A stretch of 23,333 nt of DNA from an uncultured Slackia sp. (lineage in GTDB: Bacteria; Actinomycetota; Coriobacteriia; Coriobacteriales; Eggerthellaceae). The notes below the pieces were generated by a model. It was not told the DNA's origin and searched no databases. It was given only the letters and a program-made list of their open reading frames with translations. The stretch is from the NCBI GenBank assembly GCA_934646845.1, contig CAKUEV010000009.1, positions 1 to 23,333 on the forward strand, in the 5' to 3' direction. The position numbers and the translations under genes are program-made. Of this stretch, positions 15,880 to 23,333 are shown piece after piece (within the stretch, counting starts at the first letter, position 1; every line of letters begins with the position of its first letter).

Positions 15880-15888
15880 TGCTAGAAT
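15880..15888 (+). promoter_or_regulatory. Extended -10 promoter of tRNA-Arg
   Basis: TGCTAGAAT is an extended -10 (TGn plus TAGAAT) placed 16 bases before the first tRNA base, which leaves a short 5' leader. No matching -35 is seen at 17 bases, consistent with an extended -10 promoter. Confidence 0.5.
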
Positions 15889-15904
15889 AACAAGGTTTTC
15901 AAAT

Positions 15905-15980
15905 GCCTCCGTAGCTCAGGGGATAGAGCACCGCTCTCCTAAAGCGGGTGTCGACGGTTCGAATCCGCCCGGGGGCACCA
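15905..15980 (+). tRNA. tRNA-Arg (anticodon CCT)
   Basis: The 76-base sequence folds as a tRNA. The acceptor stem is GCCTCCG/CGGGGGC, the D-arm is GCTC/GAGC, and the anticodon stem is CCGCT/AGCGG with loop CTCCTAA and anticodon CCT at 15938-15940. The T-loop is TTCGAAT, and CCA is encoded at the 3' end. It reads the arginine codon AGG. The T-stem GACGG/CCGCC contains one A-C mismatch. It is a single tRNA gene with its own promoter and terminator. tRNA-Arg(CCT) genes are often integration sites, but no integrase or duplicated 3' end is visible here. Confidence 0.95.
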
Positions 15981-15991
15981 TTGATTTCGTT

Positions 15992-16015
15992 CGGCGTCGG
16001 CAACGGCGCCGTTTT
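15992..16015 (+). terminator. Likely tRNA-Arg terminator
   Basis: CGGCG (15992-15996) pairs with CGCCG (16007-16011) and is followed directly by TTTT. It begins 12 bases after the tRNA 3' end. The stem is short, so confidence is moderate. Confidence 0.5.
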
Positions 16016-16473
16016 GCGTATTGGCGGTTCGCGGCAAGGGGAATGCATGCTCGCCACTGGCGGCTATGCGAATAGTAATGACATGCGATTCCCGCCATGC
16101 ATTCTTGGGCATATTCGTATATGTTCGATCATATCGAGCGCGTGTGTTTTTGTGGCCTAGATTCAGGATTGGCGCCTCGGCTTCGTTTCGGTGAAACAAT
16201 TCTCAAAGTCGGAATAAAATCCGTCCCAATATGGATAAATAGGAATTACCTATTTATCGGCGTCTATTGACGTTCGGGGGGGTGCGTTACCATTCCGTGC
16301 GAATAAATGGCGCAGAACAAGGAAGAAGGCATTGCTGGTCATGCGTACGTCGAGTGAATGATGCTTCGATTCTCTGATTGTGTGTTCATGCACGCAGCGA
16401 TAGGCGTTTTCTGCGCAAAATCCAATCGTATTCAACTTTATATGCAAAAGGCTCGCGATATGCGAGTCGTATC
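16016..16473 (+). other. Long non-coding stretch, probable leader of the adhesin gene
   Basis: No convincing protein-coding frame exists in these 458 bases. They contain a perfect inverted repeat GATAAATAGG (16234-16243)/CCTATTTATC (16249-16258) with an AATTA loop, immediately followed by a CGTC/GACG dyad (16261-16272) and a run of seven G's (16276-16282). Further on, CTCGC/GCGAG (16452-16466) precedes the terminator. The region is more AT-rich than its surroundings. It may hold the adhesin promoter and a regulated leader. No known riboswitch consensus, including c-di-GMP types, was matched by eye. Confidence 0.4.
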
Positions 16474-16500
16474 GCCCGCATTCGTTTTTGCGGGCTTTTT
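16474..16500 (+). terminator. Intrinsic terminator immediately upstream of the adhesin gene
   Basis: GCCCGCA (16474-16480) pairs with TGCGGGC (16489-16495), loop 8 bases, followed by TTTTT. It ends 22 bases before the adhesin ATG, too close for a normal promoter between them. It therefore probably acts as an attenuator in the adhesin leader rather than ending another gene. Confidence 0.75.
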
Positions 16501-16522
16501 GCGTTGCTCTTAAGGGGGGCAT

Positions 16523-19500
16523 ATGTTTGAGAAGTTGAAAAAACCACGTTGTCTGGTAGCAATCGCCTTGGCGTGCATGCTTATGTCGTGGCAGTCGCTT
16601 ACGCCGTTCACGCAAGCCATTGCGGCCAATATTGGTGAAGCCGCGCCTTCGACGAGCGCCTCCGGCGAGCAATCGACGCAGGATGGCCAAAACGCTTCTG
16701 CCGCGCAGGCCGCACAAGCCGTTGAGGGCAATAGTGCGGTAGTTGCCGCGAACAAGGATAGCTCAGCTGTCGGCGACAACAACAACAACAACGTTGAAGA
16801 CGCTCCTAGCAACATCGCCATGGTTGGCGAATCTGCTTCAAATACCTCGGACACACAGCATGACGAAGCTAGCACTCCTTCAGTTCAAAGTGAAGAATAT
16901 AACGGAAATAGCGATTACCGCGAGGTAATTTCGGGTATTAAGGTGAATGTTTATAAGGACGACGGATACTCGGAAGAGCTCGCTTCGGATGATGTCATTG
17001 CCCCCGATGCGCATTTGTATGGCAAAGTGTTCATTGATTTCGCGACGAAAGAGATGCCGACACTCGCGCAGCCGAACGTTAAGTACACCTTCCCGAATAA
17101 TGTGAAGTTCGAAAACGACCGCCCCCAAACACTTTATGACGGCAATAACCAGGTTGCGGGCAGCTGGCGCATTCAAGATGGTGTCGCTTATCTACACTAC
17201 AACGAGGATTGGCTGAGAAAAGAGCACTCTAACGTGAGCGCTCACGTCAATTTCGAGTTCGTCATGAATTCCGCCGATACGGGTGATGGCAAGAAGGTGA
17301 CAGTTAATTTCCCCGGCGTTGCGACATCGGTGGTTATCAAAACCAAGGATGGCAGTGTTTCCGGCAATAAGTTCGGCGCCGATCCCAATAAAGAAGGGGA
17401 GATGCCGAAATTCAATGCATCCGACAACTCTTATACCTGGACGGTGAAGGTTTCCCCATCGGCGACTGCGACTAATTTAAAGATTGAGGACGTCATTGGG
17501 TCGAACCTCGATTTTGTCACTGGCTCCTTCAGGCTGATTGATAAAGGCGGCAACCCGGTGCCGGGAAAATGCGATGCAACCATCAACGGGCAGAGCGCGA
17601 CCATCGAGCTCGGCACGCTTTCCAAAGGTGATTACTACGTTCAATACAAAACCACGGTGAAGCAGTCGGCGCTCGATGCGCTCAAAGATGGTCAGGAGGT
17701 TTCCAACGTCGGCAATACGGCGAAGTGGATTTGGGGCAGCACGGGCGAGAACGACGGCACCTCTGGCCTGAAAGATCCTGAGAAAGTTAAGTATTCCATG
17801 GTGCAGAAATCCGTTGCGACGGATAGCACCAACGACAATATCATGTGGACTGTCAAGCTGAACTCGGGCAGTCTCAAGGCCGATATGTCGAAGTACCAGT
17901 TCAGCGATATCTTGAGTGGCGACCAAAAATTCAAAGAAGGCACGAAGTGCGTGGTGACCGACGCCTCTGGCAATCAGGTGGCGTCGGGTGCCGTGGACCC
18001 GAATAGCTCGGAACTCAATTTCACGCTTCCCGACGGCTTGGGCAAACAAGAGCTCACTGTTAGCTATACCACCACAATGAACAACGTCGATTCCACGAAG
18101 GCGGTCTCAAATACTTCGAAGGTGACCCCGCCGAACGACAAAGGCATGGCTGGCGAGGGCAGCGCGAGCTACCAGCCGACTGATGGACGCACGTATGTGA
18201 CCAAGCGCCTCGTCGATGCAAGCACCGCCGAAAACGACGGCAAGGCTTCTTGGGAATCGACCGTGAAATTTAAGTTCATGGATGCGAATACCGATCCGAG
18301 TACGGTTGTGTTTGTCGATAGCATCGAAAAAAAACCCATTTACGAGCAGATGAAGTTCAGCGATATCGTGGTTAAGACCGATGGCGGCACTGAGCTAACA
18401 CCGGGCACCGATTATTTTGTTGATGGTGGGGACTGGAACAACATTACAATTAAGTTTATGGACACGAGCACCGTCAAAGGTCTCATCGGCACGCACGATG
18501 TTGTTGTGTCGTATGTCACGACGTGCAGTGGCGCGAACGGTACCTACATCAATACCTCGTCGGTCAAGATTGGCAACGTCGATAAAGGCAGTGCATCCGA
18601 TTCCTTCGTGATTGATAAAGAAATTGCTCCCGCTGTGTCGAAAAAGTCGACTGGTGATGTCCAATGGGAGGCCGACTATACCTGGCCCGATGGTTCCAAG
18701 GGCGCCTGGATTGCCAATTGGGAAGTTCATGTGAACTGCGATGAACCGAATACCTGGGCCCATAATGCCGCATCCGATCTTAAGGATGCCGATGTTGTGG
18801 TGAAAGACACGCTTGGCGAAGGAATGTCATATGTGAGCGGGTCTTCTCGCTATTGGAAGTACGGCTCTGAAGGCTACAAGACCGCTGGCGATTGGCCGGA
18901 ACTTCACGCGGAGCCTTCTGATTCGAACGGCGCCGTGGTGTTCACCATCCCAACGCGGGACATGGTGAATGAGGCGGGCTCTTGGAAGGGCTACGTAAAG
19001 CTAACCTATCAGACCGCTATCAAGCAGTCCGCTGTCGATGCCGGTGCATCTAAGGATTTCTTCAATACCGCCGAGGCTCGTGCGGGCGAGACGCACTTCC
19101 CTGAAGGAACGGGTAAAGTTACCATCAACAACAAAGTACTTGACAAGCAGGCCGTTCGCGCGAGTGACAACTCGCATGTTAAGTACACCATCACGGTAAA
19201 CCCGAACGCGCAGACGCTCGGCGCCTCCGGCTCGTTGACGTTGGTTGACACCATGAACGCAGGTGCGAGTTTCACCAATGGTACCCTCAAAGTTACCGAC
19301 AAGGATGGCAAAGAGATTACCGACGGCGTTTCCTACACGCTGAAGAATCAGCCGAATTCCGACGGCAGCACCTCGACAGTGCTCGTGCTCACGGTTCCAG
19401 ATTCTCAAGCGCTCACGGTAACGTACGACGTTGCTCCCCAAGGCGTTCTTGGCACTGAAGTGCAAATTGAAAACAATGTGAGCATGCAGGGCTTCGCCTC

Positions 19501-22500
19501 GGCATCTGCGCACCATGGTCAAAAGTGGGCGGTTCAGGAGTCCAACGCCGGCACCGATGCCACGAGCTACGGCATTACCGTCATCAAAACCGATGAGACG
19601 GGCAAGGAGTCCCTCGAGGGCGCCGAATTCACTCTTTACCAGATCGACCTTGATAAATCCACGAAAGATAACCTTGTGAGATCGAAGGTTGCAATCGTCG
19701 GCGATAACCCGAAGACAACGGGCAAGAACGGCATTGCCAAGTTCGGCGACAAGGAACACCCGCTCGACGCTGCCACGCTTTATTGCTACGAGGAGACTAA
19801 AGCTCCCGCAGGTTATAAGATTTCCAATACCGCGCCGACCTACGTGATGTTTAGCGGCACGAGCGAACGGGTCAAGGCCGACTATGCTGCGGCGTTCGCG
19901 AAGGCGCAGTCGCTTGGCATTACGCCCAACGGCGGCACGACGTTCAGCGTTTTTGACGAGAGGGCCAGCGAACCGACTGGCTCTGTCGAGCTCAACGTGG
20001 TGAAGCGAGTTAACGACGCTGACCCCGTCAACGGCGAGCGTTTCGAGTTTTCCGTTGCGGGCGAGAATGATGCTTCTAAGGCGAAGATGCCCGAGCACGA
20101 TTCGGCGGCAACGATTGGAGCGAATGTCGCTTCCTTCGGTGCAATCAACTTCACCAAGGAAGACATAGGGAAGACCTACACCTATGTCATTCACGAGACT
20201 TCATCTGCACCCGATGATGGCAACGTATGGACCATGGCGGGCGATGTAGTCGCGACGGTTAAGGTCGGAACGCCGACCGATGCGGCGCCGACGGTCATCC
20301 CTGTGGCGGTCGAGTACAGCAAGGCGAACGCCGATGGCACCGCCGCGCTGTTCAACAACACCTGGATCACGCCCAGCCCGGCAGTCGCGCAGCTTCGGGT
20401 TCATAAGACCGTCGAAGCTGTCGCTGGCTCTAATGTGAGCACTGCTGAGCGGTTCACCTTTGAGCTTTACAAAGCTGATGCTCAGGGCAATAAAACCGAA
20501 GAGAAAGTTGGTGGTGTTGTTTCCGTCAAAAACGGTGAGACCGCCAGCTTCGCTGACCTTTCGTTCGATACTGCGGGCACCTATAACTACGTTATTCACG
20601 AGACTGGCCATAACGGAAACGGCTGGACGCCTGCTGCTGACGTGAAAGTCCAAGTGGTCGTAAAAAAGTCCGACGACAGCAAATCGTTCGTCATAGACAG
20701 CATCACTTACAACAGCGAGAATACTGGCTCGGCGAATTTCATTGATACGTATAAGGCTGAAAAGACCAGCGTGTCTCTCGCTGCGAAGAAAACCCTTAAG
20801 GGGGCGGTGCTTACTGCCAATCAGTTCTCTTTTCAGCTGAAGGACGCGAACGGCAATATCCTGCAAACCAAGTCTAATGATACCGAGGGCAATGTGGCGT
20901 TTGACGCGATTGAATACACCGCCCCTGGCACCTATGAGTATGGAATTTGCGAGTCTAAAGGCGCAGAGCTCGGCGTTGTCTACGATGAGACCGAGCACGC
21001 CGCGAAGGTCGTTGTGACCGACGACGGCCAAGGTCAGCTTCACGCCGCCGTAAGTTACGATGGTGATGGGGCCACCACTCCCGCATTCACGAACATCTAC
21101 ACCAAGCCTGCGCCGACCTCCACGTCGTTTACTGCGCAGGTGAAAAAGGTGCTCGATGGCGGCCGCGACCTCAAGGCCGATGAGTTCACGTTTGTTTTGA
21201 AGAGGGGCGATAAAGAAGTCTCGCGTACCACGAACGCCGCTGATGGCTCGGTGGTTTTCAAGGATGTTGCCATTAATTCCGTCTCTGACGGCGGCGAGTA
21301 TACTATTTCCGAAGTCGAAGGCACCGATAGCTCAATTGAATACTCCAGCCAGGTCGTGAAGGTCAATGTTGACGTCGCCGAGAAAGACGGCAAACTTGTC
21401 GCGACCGTTACGTATGGCGACAGCAAGTCGACCGAAGTTCAAACCATCACCAATACCTTCAGGCCTGTCGCCACGGCGGCAACGGTAGAAGCGTCAAAGA
21501 CGCTCTCTGGCCGTGCCCTCAAAGCGGGGGAATTCACCTTCCAACTCAAGAGTGGGGACGAGGTGGTTGCCACTGCGACCAACGATGTCGATGGGAAGGT
21601 CGTTTTCCCGGATGACGCGCTTACCTACAACGTTGTCGGCGAACACGACTACGTTCTTTCCGAGATTGCGAAGGATGAAGCCGACGCTAAAGGCGTGACC
21701 TATGACACTAAACAGGTCAAGGTGCATGTTTCCGTGACGCAGGATTCGACCACGGGCGAGCTTTCCGCGAAAACCACCTACGATGGTTCCGAGACTGTTC
21801 CTGCCTTTGCGAATTCCTACGCAGCCACTGGCTCCGCGACTTTAAACGTCGTGAAGACCGTAAACGGCCAGGTGCCTGGTGCCGATGCGAGATTCGATTT
21901 CAAGCTCGAGGCGAAGACGCCCGGCGCGCCGATGCCTGAGAAGAACATCGTGCAGACTGCGGGTGGCGAACCTGTCTCCTTCGGTGGCATCGATTTCGGC
22001 CTGGCCGATGCCGGCAAGACTTACGAGTACGTCATCGCCGAGACCACGCCTGCGACCACTGGTTGGACGATGGCTCAGCCCGTTACCGCCAAGGTGACCG
22101 TTGGTGCCGACAACGGCGACGGCACGCTCGGGGCGAGCTCGGTCGAATACTCTTGCGCCGCCGCCGATGACTCGGCAGCGCTGTTCGACAACAAATACGA
22201 GCAGGCTTCGGGAGTATTTCAGCTTGGCCTGGTGAAGACGGTTAACGGCGGCGCTCCCAAGGCTGGTGAGACGTTCGGTTTCAGCGCGACTGCAGAGGGT
22301 GCAAACGCCTCCGACGCCCCGAAGCTCGAGAATGTGACCACCGACGCCGATGGCAAGGCGGTTTTTGCTGCGGTTGAGCTTTCCGACAAGGACGCTGGAG
22401 AGATTTATACCTATCGCATCCATGAAGAAGGCGATCTCGGCAAGGGTTGGGTGAAGGCGCCCGATGTGGTTGCTACCGTGAAAGTTTTGAAGCGCGATGC

Positions 22501-22789
22501 CGACAACAGGCTTGTAGCAACGGTCATCTACAAGCAGGATGCCGAAGAGGCCCAGCCCTACGAGGGGGCGGCTCGGTTCGACAACAAGTATGAGGAGCAG
22601 CCGCCGACGCCTGGTGACCCTCAGACGCCTGGGGACTCTCGCACCCCCGATGTGCCGCATGGTGGGTTCTTCGCCAAGACGAGCGACCCCATCCGCATGC
22701 TCGCTCAGGGAATGTTCGGTCTCGCTTCCGTTGTCGCTGCTGTTGCATGTGCCGTTTCTTTGCGTCGTCTGCGTAAGAGGAGCGAATAG
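16523..22789 (+). CDS. Giant Cna-B/pilin-type surface adhesin with degenerate sorting signal
   Basis: This 2088-residue cell-surface protein begins with a signal peptide (about 1-35, cleavage near AIAAN), followed by a low-complexity Ser/Ala/Asn spacer (to about 130) with an in-frame AAC repeat. Residues about 130-1010 hold several Ig-like adhesin modules with SdrG/Cna-like features and recurring xVxKxVA segments. A Cna-B/SpaA domain follows (about 1016-1150, GITVIKTDETGKESLEGAEF, CYEETKAPAGYK). Seven pilin-isopeptide-type repeats start near 1152, 1283, 1414, 1532, 1653, 1770 and 1896. Each has an N-terminal Lys (VVKTVNG or KKTLKG type), a Y-x-Y-x-I-x-E strand and a terminal FxN-like acceptor, the parts needed for internal Lys-Asn/Asp bonds. 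The C-terminus has a Pro-rich linker, FFAKTSD (about 2049-2055) instead of LPxTG, a hydrophobic helix and RRLRKRSE. The ribosome site is AAGGGGGG. It probably binds host or bacterial surfaces; the ligand is unknown. Confidence 0.88.
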   Translation: MFEKLKKPRCLVAIALACMLMSWQSLTPFTQAIAANIGEAAPSTSASGEQSTQDGQNASAAQAAQAVEGNSAVVAANKDSSAVGDNNNNNVEDAPSNIAMVGESASNTSDTQHDEASTPSVQSEEYNGNSDYREVISGIKVNVYKDDGYSEELASDDVIAPDAHLYGKVFIDFATKEMPTLAQPNVKYTFPNNVKFENDRPQTLYDGNNQVAGSWRIQDGVAYLHYNEDWLRKEHSNVSAHVNFEFVMNSADTGDGKKVTVNFPGVATSVVIKTKDGSVSGNKFGADPNKEGEMPKFNASDNSYTWTVKVSPSATATNLKIEDVIGSNLDFVTGSFRLIDKGGNPVPGKCDATINGQSATIELGTLSKGDYYVQYKTTVKQSALDALKDGQEVSNVGNTAKWIWGSTGENDGTSGLKDPEKVKYSMVQKSVATDSTNDNIMWTVKLNSGSLKADMSKYQFSDILSGDQKFKEGTKCVVTDASGNQVASGAVDPNSSELNFTLPDGLGKQELTVSYTTTMNNVDSTKAVSNTSKVTPPNDKGMAGEGSASYQPTDGRTYVTKRLVDASTAENDGKASWESTVKFKFMDANTDPSTVVFVDSIEKKPIYEQMKFSDIVVKTDGGTELTPGTDYFVDGGDWNNITIKFMDTSTVKGLIGTHDVVVSYVTTCSGANGTYINTSSVKIGNVDKGSASDSFVIDKEIAPAVSKKSTGDVQWEADYTWPDGSKGAWIANWEVHVNCDEPNTWAHNAASDLKDADVVVKDTLGEGMSYVSGSSRYWKYGSEGYKTAGDWPELHAEPSDSNGAVVFTIPTRDMVNEAGSWKGYVKLTYQTAIKQSAVDAGASKDFFNTAEARAGETHFPEGTGKVTINNKVLDKQAVRASDNSHVKYTITVNPNAQTLGASGSLTLVDTMNAGASFTNGTLKVTDKDGKEITDGVSYTLKNQPNSDGSTSTVLVLTVPDSQALTVTYDVAPQGVLGTEVQIENNVSMQGFASASAHHGQKWAVQESNAGTDATSYGITVIKTDETGKESLEGAEFTLYQIDLDKSTKDNLVRSKVAIVGDNPKTTGKNGIAKFGDKEHPLDAATLYCYEETKAPAGYKISNTAPTYVMFSGTSERVKADYAAAFAKAQSLGITPNGGTTFSVFDERASEPTGSVELNVVKRVNDADPVNGERFEFSVAGENDASKAKMPEHDSAATIGANVASFGAINFTKEDIGKTYTYVIHETSSAPDDGNVWTMAGDVVATVKVGTPTDAAPTVIPVAVEYSKANADGTAALFNNTWITPSPAVAQLRVHKTVEAVAGSNVSTAERFTFELYKADAQGNKTEEKVGGVVSVKNGETASFADLSFDTAGTYNYVIHETGHNGNGWTPAADVKVQVVVKKSDDSKSFVIDSITYNSENTGSANFIDTYKAEKTSVSLAAKKTLKGAVLTANQFSFQLKDANGNILQTKSNDTEGNVAFDAIEYTAPGTYEYGICESKGAELGVVYDETEHAAKVVVTDDGQGQLHAAVSYDGDGATTPAFTNIYTKPAPTSTSFTAQVKKVLDGGRDLKADEFTFVLKRGDKEVSRTTNAADGSVVFKDVAINSVSDGGEYTISEVEGTDSSIEYSSQVVKVNVDVAEKDGKLVATVTYGDSKSTEVQTITNTFRPVATAATVEASKTLSGRALKAGEFTFQLKSGDEVVATATNDVDGKVVFPDDALTYNVVGEHDYVLSEIAKDEADAKGVTYDTKQVKVHVSVTQDSTTGELSAKTTYDGSETVPAFANSYAATGSATLNVVKTVNGQVPGADARFDFKLEAKTPGAPMPEKNIVQTAGGEPVSFGGIDFGLADAGKTYEYVIAETTPATTGWTMAQPVTAKVTVGADNGDGTLGASSVEYSCAAADDSAALFDNKYEQASGVFQLGLVKTVNGGAPKAGETFGFSATAEGANASDAPKLENVTTDADGKAVFAAVELSDKDAGEIYTYRIHEEGDLGKGWVKAPDVVATVKVLKRDADNRLVATVIYKQDAEEAQPYEGAARFDNKYEEQPPTPGDPQTPGDSRTPDVPHGGFFAKTSDPIRMLAQGMFGLASVVAAVACAVSLRRLRKRSE

Positions 22790-22804
22790 CATAAGCCCCT
22801 CATG

Positions 22805-22840
22805 AAAAAAGGCGCGGCCCAAACGGGTCGCGCCTTTTCT
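22805..22840. terminator. Bidirectional terminator between adhesin and amidohydrolase
   Basis: GGCGCGGCCC (22811-22820) pairs with GGGTCGCGCC (22825-22834), with one G-T pair and an AAAC loop. It is preceded by six A's and followed by TTTTCTT, so it has a U-tract on both strands. It serves the convergent adhesin and M20 genes. Confidence 0.85.
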
Positions 22841-22860
22841 TCGTCCGTCAATTAAGCTAG

Positions 22861-22875
22861 GTGGCAAGTTGCCAC
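22861..22875. repeat. 15-bp palindrome
   Basis: GTGGCAA-G-TTGCCAC is a perfect palindrome with a one-base centre, 80 bases downstream of the M20 gene on its strand. It may be a protein-binding site or a small hairpin. The rest of the 22841-22954 gap shows nothing else. Confidence 0.35.
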
Positions 22876-22954
22876 ATGCACGAGCTAGCGATTCGCACTC
22901 TGAAGTCGTCGTGCTTGCTGCGTTGCTCTATTATTGAGTTGTTGTCTTATTGGC

Positions 22955-23333
22955 TTACGGAATGCGAATCAGCTTCTTGTAGGTCTCGAGTCCCGCCATG
23001 AGCACTTCTTCGTCGAAATTGAAGGTGTCGGCATGCAATGGGATGCCCGTGCCGGTTCCCAGCAGAAGGAACACGCCGGGCAGGTGGCGCTGGTAGAACG
23101 CGAAGTCTTCTGCGATAAGCAGCGGCTTGGGAAGTTCGGTTACGTCGATGTGGCGCGAGGCGAGCTCGAACAGTTCCTCGTTGTTCACCACGGGCGGGTA
23201 ACCTTCGCTGAAGTCGACATCGACGGTGCAGCCCGCTTCCGCGGCACGACGTTCGGCGATCTCGCGCAACGCTACTTTCGCTTCGGTGCCCATTTTCTCG
23301 CTGAAGGTGCGCAGCGTGCCTTCAATGTAGGTA
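22955..23333 (-). CDS. M20 family amidohydrolase/peptidase, C-terminal part (truncated by window edge)
   Basis: The frame is open to the window end on the - strand, so only the last 125 or so residues are seen and the start lies beyond base 23333. The sequence begins YIEGTLRTFSEKMG, which is the hallmark GTLRTF strand of the M20D amidohydrolase group (hippurate hydrolase, IAA-amino acid hydrolase, N-acetyl-diaminopimelate deacetylase). The metal-site region AEDFAFYQRHLPGVFLLLGTG and the late LHADTFNFDE, with the histidine ligand, are intact. The enzyme would hydrolyse N-acyl amino acids or small peptides with two metal ions in the cytosol. The substrate cannot be deduced. The ATG at 23291 is internal, not the start. 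Confidence 0.88.
   Translation of the reverse strand, partial: TYIEGTLRTFSEKMGTEAKVALREIAERRAAEAGCTVDVDFSEGYPPVVNNEELFELASRHIDVTELPKPLLIAEDFAFYQRHLPGVFLLLGTGTGIPLHADTFNFDEEVLMAGLETYKKLIRIP

Noticed and set aside
16330..16470. c-di-GMP or other known riboswitch in the adhesin leader
   Set aside because: Short resemblances (CACGCA, GCGCAAAA) do not assemble into the conserved GEMM core by eye; a covariance search would be needed to decide.
15905..16522. Genomic island inserted at tRNA-Arg
   Set aside because: No integrase and no second copy of the tRNA 3' end is visible in the window.
16250..16717. 155-residue frame on the - strand in the adhesin leader
   Set aside because: It overlaps the adhesin start antisense, is rich in Arg/His, has no recognisable domain and no convincing ribosome site.

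Overview
The window reads as a chromosomal segment of a moderately GC-rich actinobacterium of the class Coriobacteriia, most likely Eggerthellaceae (an inference from gene content). The strongest pointers are a divergent pair made of a membrane-spanning LuxR-type regulator and a Tat-exported FAD-dependent reductase lipoprotein, an architecture expanded in Eggerthella-like gut anaerobes. A 387-residue ACT-domain SerA next to SerC and a DUF1015 protein, and a very large Cna-B/pilin-type surface adhesin, fit the same setting. No ribosomal RNA, CRISPR array, transposase or phage gene is visible.

Region 1 (1-5549, + strand) is central metabolism: the 3' part of serC, serA, a DUF1015 protein and citrate synthase. 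SerC and SerA are consecutive enzymes of serine synthesis. DUF1015 has no settled role, but its position and a DGHHR motif link it to phosphoserine chemistry as a hypothesis. The gaps here hold unusually strong hairpins that mostly lack U-tracts. Region 2 (5550-8390) holds a candidate structured RNA ending at an intrinsic terminator, a class I aminotransferase, UDP-glucose 4-epimerase (galE) and two further terminators.

Region 3 (8391-12296) looks like an inserted accessory module. It contains a 3' remnant of a DUF3516-type helicase gene on the + strand. On the - strand is a LuxR-family regulator with about 12 membrane helices, whose DNA-binding domain is broken by one extra base in an A7 run. 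On the + strand, divergently, is a secreted FAD reductase. Three copies of AATCGCAC in the 313-bp divergent intergenic region are the best operator candidates. The expected logic is that the regulator senses an external electron acceptor and controls the reductase that uses it.

Region 4 (12329-15655, - strand) is one long MacB-like ABC exporter gene with its ATPase fused to an FtsX-type permease that carries a roughly 680-residue extracytoplasmic insert. Region 5 (15830-16015) is tRNA-Arg(CCT) with its promoter and terminator. Region 6 (16016-22840) is a long leader with an intrinsic terminator placed 22 bp before the start codon of a 2088-residue surface adhesin. The adhesin has a signal peptide, isopeptide-type domains and a degenerate C-terminal sorting signal. 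The window closes with the 3' end of an M20 peptidase/amidohydrolase on the - strand, separated from the adhesin by a bidirectional terminator.
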